DNA of 36,275 bases. Source: Ruminococcus sp. GTDB taxonomy: Bacteria > Bacillota > Clostridia > Oscillospirales > Ruminococcaceae. The notes under the pieces were generated by a model. It was not told the DNA's origin. It did not search any database and saw nothing but the letters and a program-made list of their open reading frames with translations. The translations under genes and the position numbers were made by a program. Below, piece by piece: positions 1 through 9,799 of this stretch. The stretch lies in the NCBI GenBank assembly GCA_017470905.1, contig JAFUXL010000027.1, forward strand, positions 1 through 36,275, given 5' to 3'. The first letter of the stretch is position 1; each line of letters opens with the position of its first letter.

Positions 1-130
1 CGGCTGACTCTTTCCGTAACGAACGCTAAGTTCAAGGAGGTGATCGTCAGTCCATTACCTTCTTATTATACAAAAATAAGCATAGCCTGTCACCACTATA
101 GTCAGTAGTAAAGACTATGCTAATATTGTA
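1..130 (+). other. Non-coding start of window; possible remnant of a small type I toxin locus
   Basis: There is no convincing complete gene here. A ribosome-binding-like AAGGAGGTGAT (35-45) is followed by a short open frame reading ITFLLYKNKHSLSPL to a TAG, but no start codon lies at the right distance. A 7-base inverted repeat (AGCATAG near 79-85, CTATGCT near 115-121) follows. This layout resembles the 3' part of small hydrophobic holin-like type I toxin genes of Firmicutes, with the start of the toxin missing. It could equally be unrelated sequence. Confidence 0.2.
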
Positions 131-148
131 CCAAAGAGGTGAAAAAAA

Positions 149-976
149 GTGAACAGAGACAAAAAATCCGCCGCACTGCTTCTTATTGAAGATGAAAGCA
201 TAGAAATTCCAGATATTGAGGAGCTTAATAAAATGCTTTCCGATGAAATCGGCAGGGACTCACCCGATTATGACCTCATTGACGAGATAACACAGCTTAT
301 CATGGAGAAAAAGGGGCTTGAAAGCAATGTCTCCCCCGAAAACGGAATATCCGCCATAAAGCGTCGCTCATTAAAGCACAGGCACGGAAAAAGGGCCTGG
401 AAATTCGCACTCACCGCCGCCGCTTCAATTCTCATCATGGGCAATGTGATAACCGTGAACGCAAAGGGCGAGAGCTTCCTTGCGGCGATAATCGAACAGA
501 CCCGACAGCAGATTGATTTTAATTTCAGAGACGACCACCGTTTCAGCGGAGAGGGTTCGCAGACATACGACCCCTACGGCATAAAGCAGCAATGCGAGGA
601 ATACGGCTTTATCCCCGAAGCCCCCATGTATCTGCCTGAAGAGCTGAGTTACTCCGTTTCAGATATGACGGACATGAACGACAATAACGGCAGCTACTTC
701 AAATTCACCTTTACAAATCAATTATCAAGCTTCACCGCACTGTATTTTGTATACAGCGACCCCGAAAACATGAACGAAATAGGTATAAAAAACGAAGTAA
801 AAGAGTACAGCGAAATAACCGTCAACGACCATTCCGCAGTGTTTGCCGCATATAAAACAGGCTACGGAACGGATTTTTACGGTCTTACCTACAGAAAAGG
901 AAATGTTATCGCAAATTTCTTCTTTGAACAGATAAGCGACGACGAAATTGACAAAATAATACAGTCCATAGAATGA
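149..976 (+). CDS. Membrane-anchored anti-sigma-factor-like protein (DUF4367 type)
   Basis: This is a 275-aa protein with a GTG start, preceded by AAAGAGGTG at good spacing. Residues 1-80 are a soluble, acidic then basic N-terminal part that would lie in the cytoplasm. Residues about 84-104 form one hydrophobic membrane span after a KRRSLKHRHGKR basic stretch. Residues 105-275 are extracytoplasmic and rich in Asp, Tyr and Phe, ending in a domain of the DUF4367 type often found in anti-sigma or sensor proteins of Ruminococcus and relatives. The matching sigma factor would be expected upstream, outside the window. The gene lies 66 bases before the dockerin gene on the same strand, with a small hairpin between them, so co-transcription is possible. 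The family call rests on architecture and on the C-terminal resemblance. The partner and signal are unknown. Confidence 0.6.
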   Translation: MNRDKKSAALLLIEDESIEIPDIEELNKMLSDEIGRDSPDYDLIDEITQLIMEKKGLESNVSPENGISAIKRRSLKHRHGKRAWKFALTAAASILIMGNVITVNAKGESFLAAIIEQTRQQIDFNFRDDHRFSGEGSQTYDPYGIKQQCEEYGFIPEAPMYLPEELSYSVSDMTDMNDNNGSYFKFTFTNQLSSFTALYFVYSDPENMNEIGIKNEVKEYSEITVNDHSAVFAAYKTGYGTDFYGLTYRKGNVIANFFFEQISDDEIDKIIQSIE

Positions 977-993
977 AAAATTATTCATGCAAT

Positions 994-1016
994 ATCCCTC
1001 CGCCTGCGGAGGATAT
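994..1016 (+). other. Intercistronic GC-rich hairpin
   Basis: ATATCCCTCCG and CGGAGGATAT can pair around a CCTG loop, with one bulged C. There is no T tract after it, so it is more likely an mRNA processing or stability element than a terminator. It lies between two genes on the same strand. Confidence 0.4.
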
Positions 1017-1042
1017 AAATATAAAGCAAAGGAGTAATCTGT

Positions 1043-2860
1043 ATGAAAAAACTTGTATCATTTTTATCTGCGGCGGCAGTCCTCATGAGCGCAAGCTGTT
1101 CAACAGCGGCTGCCGAAAACAGTGCTGACCTCTATGAGCTTGCGGCATCTCTCGGCGCAGACACGGATTATATCAATATCCCCGACAAATTCTACAAAGA
1201 CATTTACTATGACGAACTTGCGGCTATAGGAAAATACAATATTGCAAGGTATCAGCCTATAGTAAGCACAAGCTTATCGGATATGGTTTCCTCAAAGGTA
1301 TGGAATTATTACAGCGACAGCAGTCTTGGCACTTCAATCCTCGAAATTCTCTCCCACAACGGAAATATTCTCCCTGCGGATATAAAACAGGGAGCAGACA
1401 CTCTCAGTGCGATAGACAGCTATGACGAGATTAAGGACAACATAGAATATTATTCCTCATGGTATGACAACAGGATTTTTCGGCTTTATCACAACTATCT
1501 CCTCAACCGCCGAACAAAGGAAGAAAGAGTTGATATGCTCCTCGATATGGCTGAAAAGTCCATGACGAACGGGAAGTATTTTCTCATAATGTACGGCTGC
1601 TACATGGAGAAAATGGGCGATATAAGCGTTGACGAAGAGGACGGAAACTACATGGTTGGTTATGACAGCACCGAAAAGACATACATACAGCAGGTTCATT
1701 CGTCGGCAGGTATTGGCATAACAGACGGAAAATGGGAATTTAACGGCAAATCCTATGACAAGTGCGTACTCACCGTTGACAATCTTGCGGAAAAAGGCTT
1801 CTCGGAGGATACCTGCCTTTACATAAATTCGCAGACAAAGGAATTTTATGTTCCAGCATTTGCAAACAGCGTACAGGGAGAGCTTCAGCTTGTGTCCTTT
1901 GACGATACCGATATGCTCAATTTCAACGGAAATATAAAGCCCACACAGGACTACCACGTTGAAAACATCGACATAACAGGCATAGGACTGAGCAGCAAAA
2001 GAACAACTATTCTTAACCTCACGGCTGAGGACATTGACGGAAATAAGGAGTCATTTGACGAAAAGCCCTATGAAAATCAATACTATAATCACAACAGATA
2101 TTTTTGTTTAAAAGGCAAAAAGGTTGATTTCACATTTGTTGAGGACTGGAGTGATGAGGCTTATTTCACTGTCTATGACAACAATCAGTACGCTGATATA
2201 GGTCTTAAAAAGCAGGACGCACACGTTACTCTCGATAACGGAGCATTTACATTCCGGAGAGAAGTAATTGATGACAACATCTATCATAAACCCGGTGACC
2301 AGCTCCATATCGACATGGATTTGCGTTATGCCGGTGTCGAAACATCGCCGGCAAATGCACCCATCTGGGATTTCTCCACGGATATAATGGACGATATAAA
2401 GCTTACTCCTGCCGAAAACGGATTTTATGCCGAAACCAGCGGAAGTGCGGTTCTTACCTACTATATCCTGAGCTATATCGGCGATGAATATAAATCCGGG
2501 TCATATCCTCCGGAAGCAGACACAAAGGGCGCATCGGGCAGCGTAAAGCTTTCGGGAAATAAAGTCCTTATCAGCCTTAAGGACGGCTGTCCCTGCGTAT
2601 ATTATGACAGCGACAATGACGGAGTATTTGACGATGAATTTGCAAGAGGCGATACGAACTGTGACGGAAAAGTTGACTCTGCCGATGCCTCGGCTGTTAT
2701 GCAGAAATATGCCTCTATTTCGTCTATGCCCGAAGAAATTGCAAAATTAGAGCTTGAGCATAATACCGTTTCCCCCTACTACGATTTCAACGGTGACGGC
2801 ATTATAGATGCCTCCGATGCATCTGCAATACTCGCCGAATATGCAAAGTCCTCCACGTAA
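1043..2860 (+). CDS. Secreted dockerin-containing protein
   Basis: A 605-aa exported protein. Residues 1-25 form a signal peptide (KK, hydrophobic core, small residues before AAAEN); a Cys at residue 19 leaves lipidation possible but the lipobox is poor. The middle (about 30-520) has no domain I recognise: a helical first third, then beta-rich sequence with several Asp-rich loops. The C-terminus (about 536-602) is a type I dockerin with two Ca-binding repeats, DTNCDGKVDSADAS and DFNGDGIIDASDAS, joined by a 25-residue linker. Just before it DSDNDGVFDDE gives a further Ca-loop-like motif. Dockerins bind cohesins, so the protein probably docks onto a scaffoldin or a cell-surface cohesin, as in cellulosome-forming ruminococci. 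There is no catalytic signature for a glycoside hydrolase, so its cargo role is unknown. The ribosome site AAAGGAG lies 8 bases before the ATG. Confidence 0.85.
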   Translation: MKKLVSFLSAAAVLMSASCSTAAAENSADLYELAASLGADTDYINIPDKFYKDIYYDELAAIGKYNIARYQPIVSTSLSDMVSSKVWNYYSDSSLGTSILEILSHNGNILPADIKQGADTLSAIDSYDEIKDNIEYYSSWYDNRIFRLYHNYLLNRRTKEERVDMLLDMAEKSMTNGKYFLIMYGCYMEKMGDISVDEEDGNYMVGYDSTEKTYIQQVHSSAGIGITDGKWEFNGKSYDKCVLTVDNLAEKGFSEDTCLYINSQTKEFYVPAFANSVQGELQLVSFDDTDMLNFNGNIKPTQDYHVENIDITGIGLSSKRTTILNLTAEDIDGNKESFDEKPYENQYYNHNRYFCLKGKKVDFTFVEDWSDEAYFTVYDNNQYADIGLKKQDAHVTLDNGAFTFRREVIDDNIYHKPGDQLHIDMDLRYAGVETSPANAPIWDFSTDIMDDIKLTPAENGFYAETSGSAVLTYYILSYIGDEYKSGSYPPEADTKGASGSVKLSGNKVLISLKDGCPCVYYDSDNDGVFDDEFARGDTNCDGKVDSADASAVMQKYASISSMPEEIAKLELEHNTVSPYYDFNGDGIIDASDASAILAEYAKSST

Positions 2861-2886
2861 TTTGCTTTTCTCCTTATATATCTCGG

Positions 2887-2915
2887 TCTCCCCGTTTCGG
2901 CGGGGAGATGTTTTT
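2887..2915 (+). terminator. Rho-independent terminator after the dockerin gene
   Basis: A perfect 8-bp stem TCTCCCCG/CGGGGAGA with a 6-base loop is followed by TGTTTTT. It ends the dockerin transcript. Confidence 0.85.
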
Positions 2916-2986
2916 ATCAGATTAAATCAAATATTTTAATTTAAACATGGACTTTGTGTAAATTTTTATGTATTTTTTGAAAATCA

Positions 2987-3015
2987 TTGACAAAAATATT
3001 CAAAAGGTATATAAT
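2987..3015 (+). promoter_or_regulatory. Perfect consensus sigma-A promoter of the ATPase/HEPN operon
   Basis: TTGACA (2987-2992), a 17-base spacer and TATAAT (3010-3015) match the sigma-A consensus exactly. The expected start of transcription is near 3022, where a short inverted repeat GTACT-atgc-AGTAC (3022-3035) sits. A promoter this strong on an accessory operon suggests that it needs a repressor or works post-translationally; the palindrome is a candidate operator. Confidence 0.85.
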
Positions 3016-3071
3016 TAATTTGTACTATGCAGTACGGATTAGAAATTTATATCAAGGAGGAATAATCTATC

Positions 3072-6000
3072 ATGAGTATTCTCGACAGAAAACTCTCAGA
3101 CGCAAAAATCGGCTCGAAAATCCGATTTATCCAACAAAACGGCAATACTATCGAGGGAATAGTAACAGAAAATGACGGCACGGACTCCGTTTCAATACAG
3201 GTGTCGTCAATTGTCACCATCAGATATTCGCAGATAGCAGGCATCGAAACATTCACTTCGGGCGAAACCGAAACTGTTCCGACAAGGGTAACAGAACCCG
3301 ACAAGGACAAGCCCTCTGCCCGAAGAAGGAGGGAAATAAACTTTTCATGCTCCGAAAGCGATGTGAAAGCCTCTTTCAAGGCTATGGACAGCGATGCAAG
3401 GAGCAAGCTCAATCCCGTTTTCGGAAAGATACAAAGTGCCTTGAAAAGCCATGAGTCCGCAAAGCTGACCGAGGCTGCCGAACTCTGCTGGAATATCATG
3501 ACCAAGAACAGGTATGAGGAAAACCCGGAGGTAAACGCTTTCTATGCCTGTGTATGCGTTCTTGATGGTTATTTCAGCAATGCCGCAATATCGTTCAGGT
3601 ATGCGGATAATCTCAGAAATGCCTATCTTTCGGCATATTACGGCGCAGAAAAGGGAAACAGCGAGCTTTATGAGCTTGCCGCCGCATTTTCCGCACTTTA
3701 TATTTCCGAGGGAAATACGGAAAATCTTGACGAGGCTGCGGAAATTCTTGCATTTTCCTCCGCCGAATGCAACGATATATCCGCCCTGACGTATATCCTC
3801 TCAAACGACATACCGAGAGAGGCAATGAACGCAATTTTCTGCGCCCTTGAAATTCTTGCCGAAAAATGCGGAAAACGGATTGACCGTTCCGACAGTCCGC
3901 AGAGGTGCATGGAAATTATCCGTCCATACTACCATAACGAGAAGATAAATGATATTATAAAGGACTACGAAAAAGAACCTGAAAAGGAAGAAATACCGCC
4001 GCAAACCGTCATCGTAACTCCTGCTCCTCCCGAGCCGCCGAAGGAATGGTACAGCGGAACAATTACCTCCTATAATTATTTCGAGGGAAACGGAACAATC
4101 GAGGACGAGGACGGCAGGAAAATCCGCTATGAGCTTGACGGCATAGCCGATGCCTCACTGAAAACCAAGCTGGGCAAGATAAAATCCAAAAAGGATTTCA
4201 AGCCCTCGTTCGTCAAATTCAAGGCGGCAAGAAAAATGAGCATGGATTATGCCGTTGAAATAAAAATCAATAAAGAAATAAAAGAAACAAAAGAACCCGA
4301 ACCAGTCACCGAAGCTGTGACTTCACCCAATCTCCTCTATTCACAGGGAAAATATGAGGAGGCTATAGCAGGCTACAGAAAAAATCTCTCCGCCCCCGAC
4401 TGGGAAAATTCATTCGCACAGATAATAATGTGCTATCTTGCACTCTGGAATAAAAACGGCGATATGGGCTATTCTGACGAACTCAATGCCCTTACCGAAA
4501 AATACGGCGACAGGGAGCTTGCAAACGCAAAAACCTATGAAACGCTCTATCAGTACTATTTCAGAATACATGACTATTCAAAGGCTCTCTCCGCACTCAA
4601 CGGTCTTATTGAAGCGTGCGACAGTCATGACTTCAACCGCATTCTTAACTGTCTTTTGAGCAAGTCGAGGTGCTACCGCTGTCTGCACGACTATCAGTCC
4701 GCAATAGGTCAGCTCCGTGACTGGCTCGACATAGTTAAGAGAAATGCACTCACGGAACGCTACGACACGAGAAAATCCCTAATATACATCGAGCTTGCGG
4801 AGCTTTATTTCGAGGCAAAGGACTATGCCTCGGCGGAGAAATTCGCAAAGGACTCCTCCGGCTCGGAAGAGAGAAAAAATGCCCTCCTCGACAAAATCAA
4901 TGCCCTCACCAAAAAAGAAGAGGAGTATATTGACGATGAAACTGATGAAGATGACGAGGACGGCAGCGATGATACAACGGCTATGACGCTCCGTGAGGCA
5001 TACGATGAATATATCGACGACGGCGAAATTGATTTCACCGATGCCGATGTGGTCGAAAAAATATCATCGTTCGACAGAAAGCATCTCTACTGTCTGCTCA
5101 CATGGCTTTCAGCCGCCGCAGCCACTGCAAAGAAAACCACTGTTATAAACCTTTCGTCCGTAAGCAGCGAATACACCGTCACGCAGGCAGTGCAGAGCAT
5201 TGAAAGTATGTTCAGCTATGCGTATCGGAACCCGCTTGCGGAATGCGAATATACAAGCACACAGGTTATAAGCATTTTCGAGACTGCACGCAAATTCATG
5301 CCGCAGTACAGCGAGGGACTTATGATTTCGGCAGTTCTGCGGACGCTTTTCAACCCTGATATGCAGGATTATTATCTCGATGACCTCATAATCGTTGTGG
5401 AGCATTCCGATATATCCTCGGAATATCCCATGCTTGAAAATCTCCTCACGGCTGTCAAGTCATTTTATGAAACAACCGGCTGTGCGCTTGATGCTTTTGC
5501 AGGCTACAGGAGCAACGTTAATGTCATAGACAGCGTAATAAAAGAAGCCGCAGAGCTTTGCACCGCACTGGATTTCAGAAGCGAGTCCTTTGAAACGCAG
5601 GGTCAGGTGCGCAGATTGAGAGGTATGATGTTCTCCGATGAAAACAGCGAACTCAGAAAATGCCTGAATATTGTCGCAGAGAATAATACCTCCGAAATAA
5701 AATATGTCCGCAGCTGCATGGAGAAAATGTTTATCCGCAGCAACAAGCCACTTACCGCTGAAAATGCCGATATTATCAAGATAGACGCACTTATCGACTA
5801 CTACTGGGACAAGGCAAGGGATATGATACTCAGCGAGAAAAGACACGTTGAAAGACCTCACGACAAAATCAAGGGCAGCAAGAGAAACAATATCATAAAC
5901 TATGTAAAGAAAATTATCTCATGCGTATGCGACTGGCTTGCCGTTGCAGAGCATTCGGGCAACAACGATGAAGCCTATATCAAGCAGAAATACGATGCAA

Positions 6001-8690
6001 TTGCTCCGCAGATAATTACCATGCTCGATGAACTGCGCAAAACAGGCAGTGAAATTATAAGCAGGAACGGTTTCGACTGGGGTACGGACAGCATAAAGAC
6101 AACCGCAGAGGAACTACTCTCAAAGATGAACGGAAGCTACAACGCAAAATCAAAGAAATATTTCTTCATAGGATTTCTTTCGGGCGAGGATATACTCCTT
6201 GATGACGACTATCTCCCCGAACTGCGCTCGACATTCTGCAAATGGGGAAGAATGAATATCCTCAGCCGTATTGAACGCCATGCCTCCGAAAACCACTTCT
6301 CCTTTGAGGAGCGAATATCACAGATACTCAGTGATGACGAAACCAAGCATAATTTCCGCACGATAAGGCTCATAAAGGCTTATGCCGAGGATACGGAAAA
6401 TACCGCACTTGCCGAAAATAAAGAATTTGAACAGCTCAATGCCTGTCTCAAACAGGCAAAGAAACGCTTCGAGTCGGTATATCAGGATTTCAGCGTAGAA
6501 ATGGAACTCTTTGAAAGCAAGGGCGTAATATCCGATACTAACGGCGAAAAGACATCTATCCTCAAGCTTGCCCTCGACTGGTACAGAATAACGAGAATAA
6601 CCAATGATTTCGGCTTCTATGCAAGAATGCTCAACTACATAAGAAACCATATCTCCGTAAATGCCGCAGAAAAAGGTCAGTCTCTCATGCGCAGGCTGGA
6701 GGAGCTTGCCGACAATCCAAAATACGATTTCGGTGTTTATCCGAAAGAGCTTATAGAGGAATTTATAAACGACCAGAATTATACCGTTGCCGAATTTATG
6801 CTCAACTGCATAGTCAGGGGCGATACAAAGGCAGTTCCCGATTTCTCACGTGAGCCTCGCAGCTATTTCAATGATTTCGTTGACGAAAACTCTATCAACT
6901 ACAGGGCGGTTTTCGGAGCAGGCAAGAGCATTGTGGAGAAGATATACGAATATTCGGGAAAGAAAGACCTCGAAAAAGCCCTCCTGACAATAACCAACAA
7001 CGCAAGAAAGGAAACCAAGGGCGGTGCGGAACTCCTCAGAAACTGGCTGCCAAAGGGCGGCCCCGCAAAAGTTGAAGATTTGCAGCGTCTCCTCGAAAGA
7101 CTCGGATTTGACCCCGTTTCGATAACAGGCGAAAACAGCAGCAGCATTGAAAGCTATAAGGTTCTTTGCAGAAAGCGCAGCGGAAAGGTTATCTATCCGC
7201 ACTGCATACCTGCATTCGGCTCTCTCACGGAAACAGATGGCTTCAGAATTGCCTGCCTTTACGGAAAATTTGACTGCAACAGTCTCATGAACAGCTTCCG
7301 CATGATGAATACAACCGCAAAGCATACCCTTGTACTTCTCGACTATGCGCTCAACATGGAGGAACGCAGGAGACTTGCAAGAAAGATAAAGGAAGAAAAA
7401 TCCTTCTCAAAGACATTCATTGTCGTTGACAGGGTAGTACTTTTCTACCTTGCAAAGCATTATGCAGCCGATACCGTGGCAAGGCGTTTCATGGCTGTAA
7501 CTCTTCCCTTTGCGTATTATCAGCCGTTTATAGAAGCGTCTACGCAGACAATGCCTGCCGAACTCTTCACGGGAAGAGATGCCGAGCTTACTTCTATTGA
7601 GTCACCGGAGGGCGCAAACCTCGTTTACGGCGGCCGTCAGCTTGGCAAGAGCGCACTCCTCAAAATGGCACAGCATAATATCGACAAAAACGGAAACAAC
7701 GACAGAGCCGTCCTCCTCGATATACAGTATAAAAACTACAAGGAAGCGGCAAAGCTGCTCTCACAGGAGCTTATCACGAGGGATATTCTCGACCCCTCAT
7801 GCGAATGCGACAACTGGGACGACCTCGCGAGACATATCAAAAAGCGTCTCATGGACGAAAATCCCGACACACGCATAAATTATCTCCTTATCATGCTCGA
7901 TGAGGCTGACGAATTTATAAAAACCAGTGCCGCAGACGACAATCCCCCCATTGCAGCCGTCAAAAACCTTCCTGCGGGCAGGTTCAAGCTTGTAATGGCA
8001 GGTCTGCACAATCTCTCACGCTTCAACAGGGAAATGCTCCAGGGCAATTCAAACTTAATACACCTCAGTTCCGTTGTAATAAAGCAGTTTCAGCGTCCGG
8101 AGGCGATAAAGCTCCTCACAAATACCCTTGCATATCTCGGTTTCCGCTTTGACGAAAAGGTAATATCCCTTATTCTTGCAAAGACAAACTACTACCCCGG
8201 ACTTATACAGTTCTACTGTCAGAAGCTCCTTGAAGCCATGAAAGCCGATGACTATGCAGGCTACAGCGAAACAAACACCCCCTGCTATGAGGTCACGGAG
8301 GGTCATATAAAGAAAGTCCTCTCCGACAGTGCCTTTATGAACAAGGTAAACGAAAAGCTTGAGGCATCGCTTTTCACCGAGGAAAAGGGTCACAGCCGCT
8401 ATCATATCATCGCCCTTATTTTTGCCTATCTCTGCTACGATGCGCCTGCCGAGAAAAAATATACCGTTGACGACCTCATGAGAGTTGCCCGGGAATACAA
8501 GATAACCAGACTTACAAGCCTCAACAGGGAGAAAATTGAAGAACTCCTCAACGAGATGTGGGACCTCAACGTTCTCAGCAAGGAGGAAGAGTATTACCGC
8601 TTTGCAACCGAGGGCTTCCGTGAACTCCTCGGCAGCAGGGAGCAGGTTGAGGACTGCATGAGCGAATATTTTGAGGAGGTAATTGAATGA
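3072..8690 (+). CDS. Giant STAND-like ATPase with Sm-like, cold-shock-like and TPR regions
   Basis: A 1872-aa cytoplasmic protein; AAGGAGG is 11 bases before the ATG. Residues about 10-60 look like an Sm/Hfq-like small beta barrel. About 325-400 (WYSGTITSYNYFEGNGTI) is a cold-shock/OB-like barrel after a proline-rich linker. About 419-610 has TPR-like helical pairs, then a very acidic linker (614-638). A long helical middle follows. The C-terminal part begins near 1505 (ELFTGRDAEL) and carries a P-loop GGRQLGKSAL (near 1520) and a Walker B LLIMLDEADE (near 1604), followed by an Orc/STAND-type helical and winged-helix-like tail. STAND NTPases act as switches that assemble on sensing a ligand, and TPRs and small barrels fit as sensor regions for protein or nucleic acid. 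The next gene overlaps by four bases (ATGA), so the two are coupled. The pairing suggests an immune or stress sensor; this is inference. Confidence 0.65.
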   Translation: MSILDRKLSDAKIGSKIRFIQQNGNTIEGIVTENDGTDSVSIQVSSIVTIRYSQIAGIETFTSGETETVPTRVTEPDKDKPSARRRREINFSCSESDVKASFKAMDSDARSKLNPVFGKIQSALKSHESAKLTEAAELCWNIMTKNRYEENPEVNAFYACVCVLDGYFSNAAISFRYADNLRNAYLSAYYGAEKGNSELYELAAAFSALYISEGNTENLDEAAEILAFSSAECNDISALTYILSNDIPREAMNAIFCALEILAEKCGKRIDRSDSPQRCMEIIRPYYHNEKINDIIKDYEKEPEKEEIPPQTVIVTPAPPEPPKEWYSGTITSYNYFEGNGTIEDEDGRKIRYELDGIADASLKTKLGKIKSKKDFKPSFVKFKAARKMSMDYAVEIKINKEIKETKEPEPVTEAVTSPNLLYSQGKYEEAIAGYRKNLSAPDWENSFAQIIMCYLALWNKNGDMGYSDELNALTEKYGDRELANAKTYETLYQYYFRIHDYSKALSALNGLIEACDSHDFNRILNCLLSKSRCYRCLHDYQSAIGQLRDWLDIVKRNALTERYDTRKSLIYIELAELYFEAKDYASAEKFAKDSSGSEERKNALLDKINALTKKEEEYIDDETDEDDEDGSDDTTAMTLREAYDEYIDDGEIDFTDADVVEKISSFDRKHLYCLLTWLSAAAATAKKTTVINLSSVSSEYTVTQAVQSIESMFSYAYRNPLAECEYTSTQVISIFETARKFMPQYSEGLMISAVLRTLFNPDMQDYYLDDLIIVVEHSDISSEYPMLENLLTAVKSFYETTGCALDAFAGYRSNVNVIDSVIKEAAELCTALDFRSESFETQGQVRRLRGMMFSDENSELRKCLNIVAENNTSEIKYVRSCMEKMFIRSNKPLTAENADIIKIDALIDYYWDKARDMILSEKRHVERPHDKIKGSKRNNIINYVKKIISCVCDWLAVAEHSGNNDEAYIKQKYDAIAPQIITMLDELRKTGSEIISRNGFDWGTDSIKTTAEELLSKMNGSYNAKSKKYFFIGFLSGEDILLDDDYLPELRSTFCKWGRMNILSRIERHASENHFSFEERISQILSDDETKHNFRTIRLIKAYAEDTENTALAENKEFEQLNACLKQAKKRFESVYQDFSVEMELFESKGVISDTNGEKTSILKLALDWYRITRITNDFGFYARMLNYIRNHISVNAAEKGQSLMRRLEELADNPKYDFGVYPKELIEEFINDQNYTVAEFMLNCIVRGDTKAVPDFSREPRSYFNDFVDENSINYRAVFGAGKSIVEKIYEYSGKKDLEKALLTITNNARKETKGGAELLRNWLPKGGPAKVEDLQRLLERLGFDPVSITGENSSSIESYKVLCRKRSGKVIYPHCIPAFGSLTETDGFRIACLYGKFDCNSLMNSFRMMNTTAKHTLVLLDYALNMEERRRLARKIKEEKSFSKTFIVVDRVVLFYLAKHYAADTVARRFMAVTLPFAYYQPFIEASTQTMPAELFTGRDAELTSIESPEGANLVYGGRQLGKSALLKMAQHNIDKNGNNDRAVLLDIQYKNYKEAAKLLSQELITRDILDPSCECDNWDDLARHIKKRLMDENPDTRINYLLIMLDEADEFIKTSAADDNPPIAAVKNLPAGRFKLVMAGLHNLSRFNREMLQGNSNLIHLSSVVIKQFQRPEAIKLLTNTLAYLGFRFDEKVISLILAKTNYYPGLIQFYCQKLLEAMKADDYAGYSETNTPCYEVTEGHIKKVLSDSAFMNKVNEKLEASLFTEEKGHSRYHIIALIFAYLCYDAPAEKKYTVDDLMRVAREYKITRLTSLNREKIEELLNEMWDLNVLSKEEEYYRFATEGFRELLGSREQVEDCMSEYFEEVIE

Positions 8691-9739
8691 ATACCTCTGA
8701 ACTCTGGTGGAACAGGCTGATAAATTCCGTCCGTTTCCTCGATGATGTGAAAGATATTCTCATGGACGGAAAATCCGCTGTGATGAATTTTTCGGGGGAT
8801 ATACCATGGCTTGACACGATGCTCTATACCCTCGAACAAAAGCTCTCTTTCATGACGGATACACGCTCCTTTGAGGTGCATGATGCCTCCGCCGCAGGCT
8901 GCGAACCCGAAAAATACCTGTTTGAACGCTTTTGCAGCGAGGCTGAAAGAAAAAAATACTGGCCTAACACATATAAAACCTATGCAAGATTTCTTGCGCT
9001 TAATGAAAATACCACACTTCACCGCAGAATTGTGTGCGTTGTCGGAATAAACTCCGATAACGCACTCGCATGGCAGAAGGCAGTCACCGAATACCTCGAA
9101 AACAGAAAGTCCGAGGACAGGGGAGTGTTCATACTCATCGTTCAGGGTATGAATATACCTGAATCAAAGCTTATCGGAGAAGTGAAATATGACGACTATA
9201 TCTCCGATTACGACTGTCTCATGCTCTGTCTTACCATGCTTTCGGCAGAAAAATGCAGCAGTCTGAAAAAACAGTATGTCTCCGAAATTGCAAGCAATAT
9301 AGCAGGCAATAATATCGAAACTGCTGGCATTCTTGCACAGGCTGGGCTTAGTCTTGCGAAAGACCCTTTCGGCACGGCAGGAGATATTTTCCGTGAAAAT
9401 GATATTTCCGCAGACAGGCTCGACGACCTCGTGCAGAAATCCGTATGGGAAGCACAGATAAAGCTTGTCTTTCCGAGACTCGAGGATTTCAGGCGTGAGC
9501 TTGTCCAGAAATATCAGGATAAAATCCAGAAAGTCCTGCCTATCACAAGCACCAGCGGAGAGCGTGTCGATAAGGCTGCCGATGTCGAAATCGGTCAGCT
9601 TACATTCATATGCAACAAGGAAAAATTCATCGAAAAATCGGAATTTGATATGCTCAACAAAATGAAAAACGCAAGAAACCTCCTCGCACACAGGGACATT
9701 CTCACATACAACAGGCTTATGGAGCTGAATATCTTTTGA
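8687..9739 (+). CDS. Partner of the STAND-like ATPase, with C-terminal HEPN-like motif
   Basis: A 350-aa soluble protein whose ATG overlaps the stop of the ATPase gene (ATGA), with GAGGAGG upstream, so the two are made together. Residues 1-230 form an alpha/beta region I cannot assign (strands such as RIVCVVGI and GVFILIVQG, and Trp-rich helices). The last 35 residues are helical and contain NARNLLAH: R330, N331 and H335 match the R-N/D-x3-H active-site signature of HEPN ribonucleases, including Swt1-like types. If the match is real, this would be the effector RNase kept in check or switched on by the ATPase. The motif is short and could occur by chance, and only one copy is visible, although HEPN enzymes usually dimerise. 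No signal peptide or membrane span is present. Confidence 0.5.
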   Translation: MNTSELWWNRLINSVRFLDDVKDILMDGKSAVMNFSGDIPWLDTMLYTLEQKLSFMTDTRSFEVHDASAAGCEPEKYLFERFCSEAERKKYWPNTYKTYARFLALNENTTLHRRIVCVVGINSDNALAWQKAVTEYLENRKSEDRGVFILIVQGMNIPESKLIGEVKYDDYISDYDCLMLCLTMLSAEKCSSLKKQYVSEIASNIAGNNIETAGILAQAGLSLAKDPFGTAGDIFRENDISADRLDDLVQKSVWEAQIKLVFPRLEDFRRELVQKYQDKIQKVLPITSTSGERVDKAADVEIGQLTFICNKEKFIEKSEFDMLNKMKNARNLLAHRDILTYNRLMELNIF

Positions 9740-9799
9740 CGTAAAAGCTGTCTCTCTGCCTTTTGCGGTGAAATGTACAGAAAATACAATAAAAACGGT

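Noticed and set aside
3047-3505. 152-codon minus-strand frame over the start of the large ATPase gene
   Set aside because: Antisense shadow with no ribosome site; the plus strand has a consensus promoter, a ribosome site and a recognisable barrel.
5064-5070. Further Spo0A-box heptamers
   Set aside because: These and others (near 2335, 9583, 19978, 27112, 31371) lie inside coding regions and fit chance frequency.
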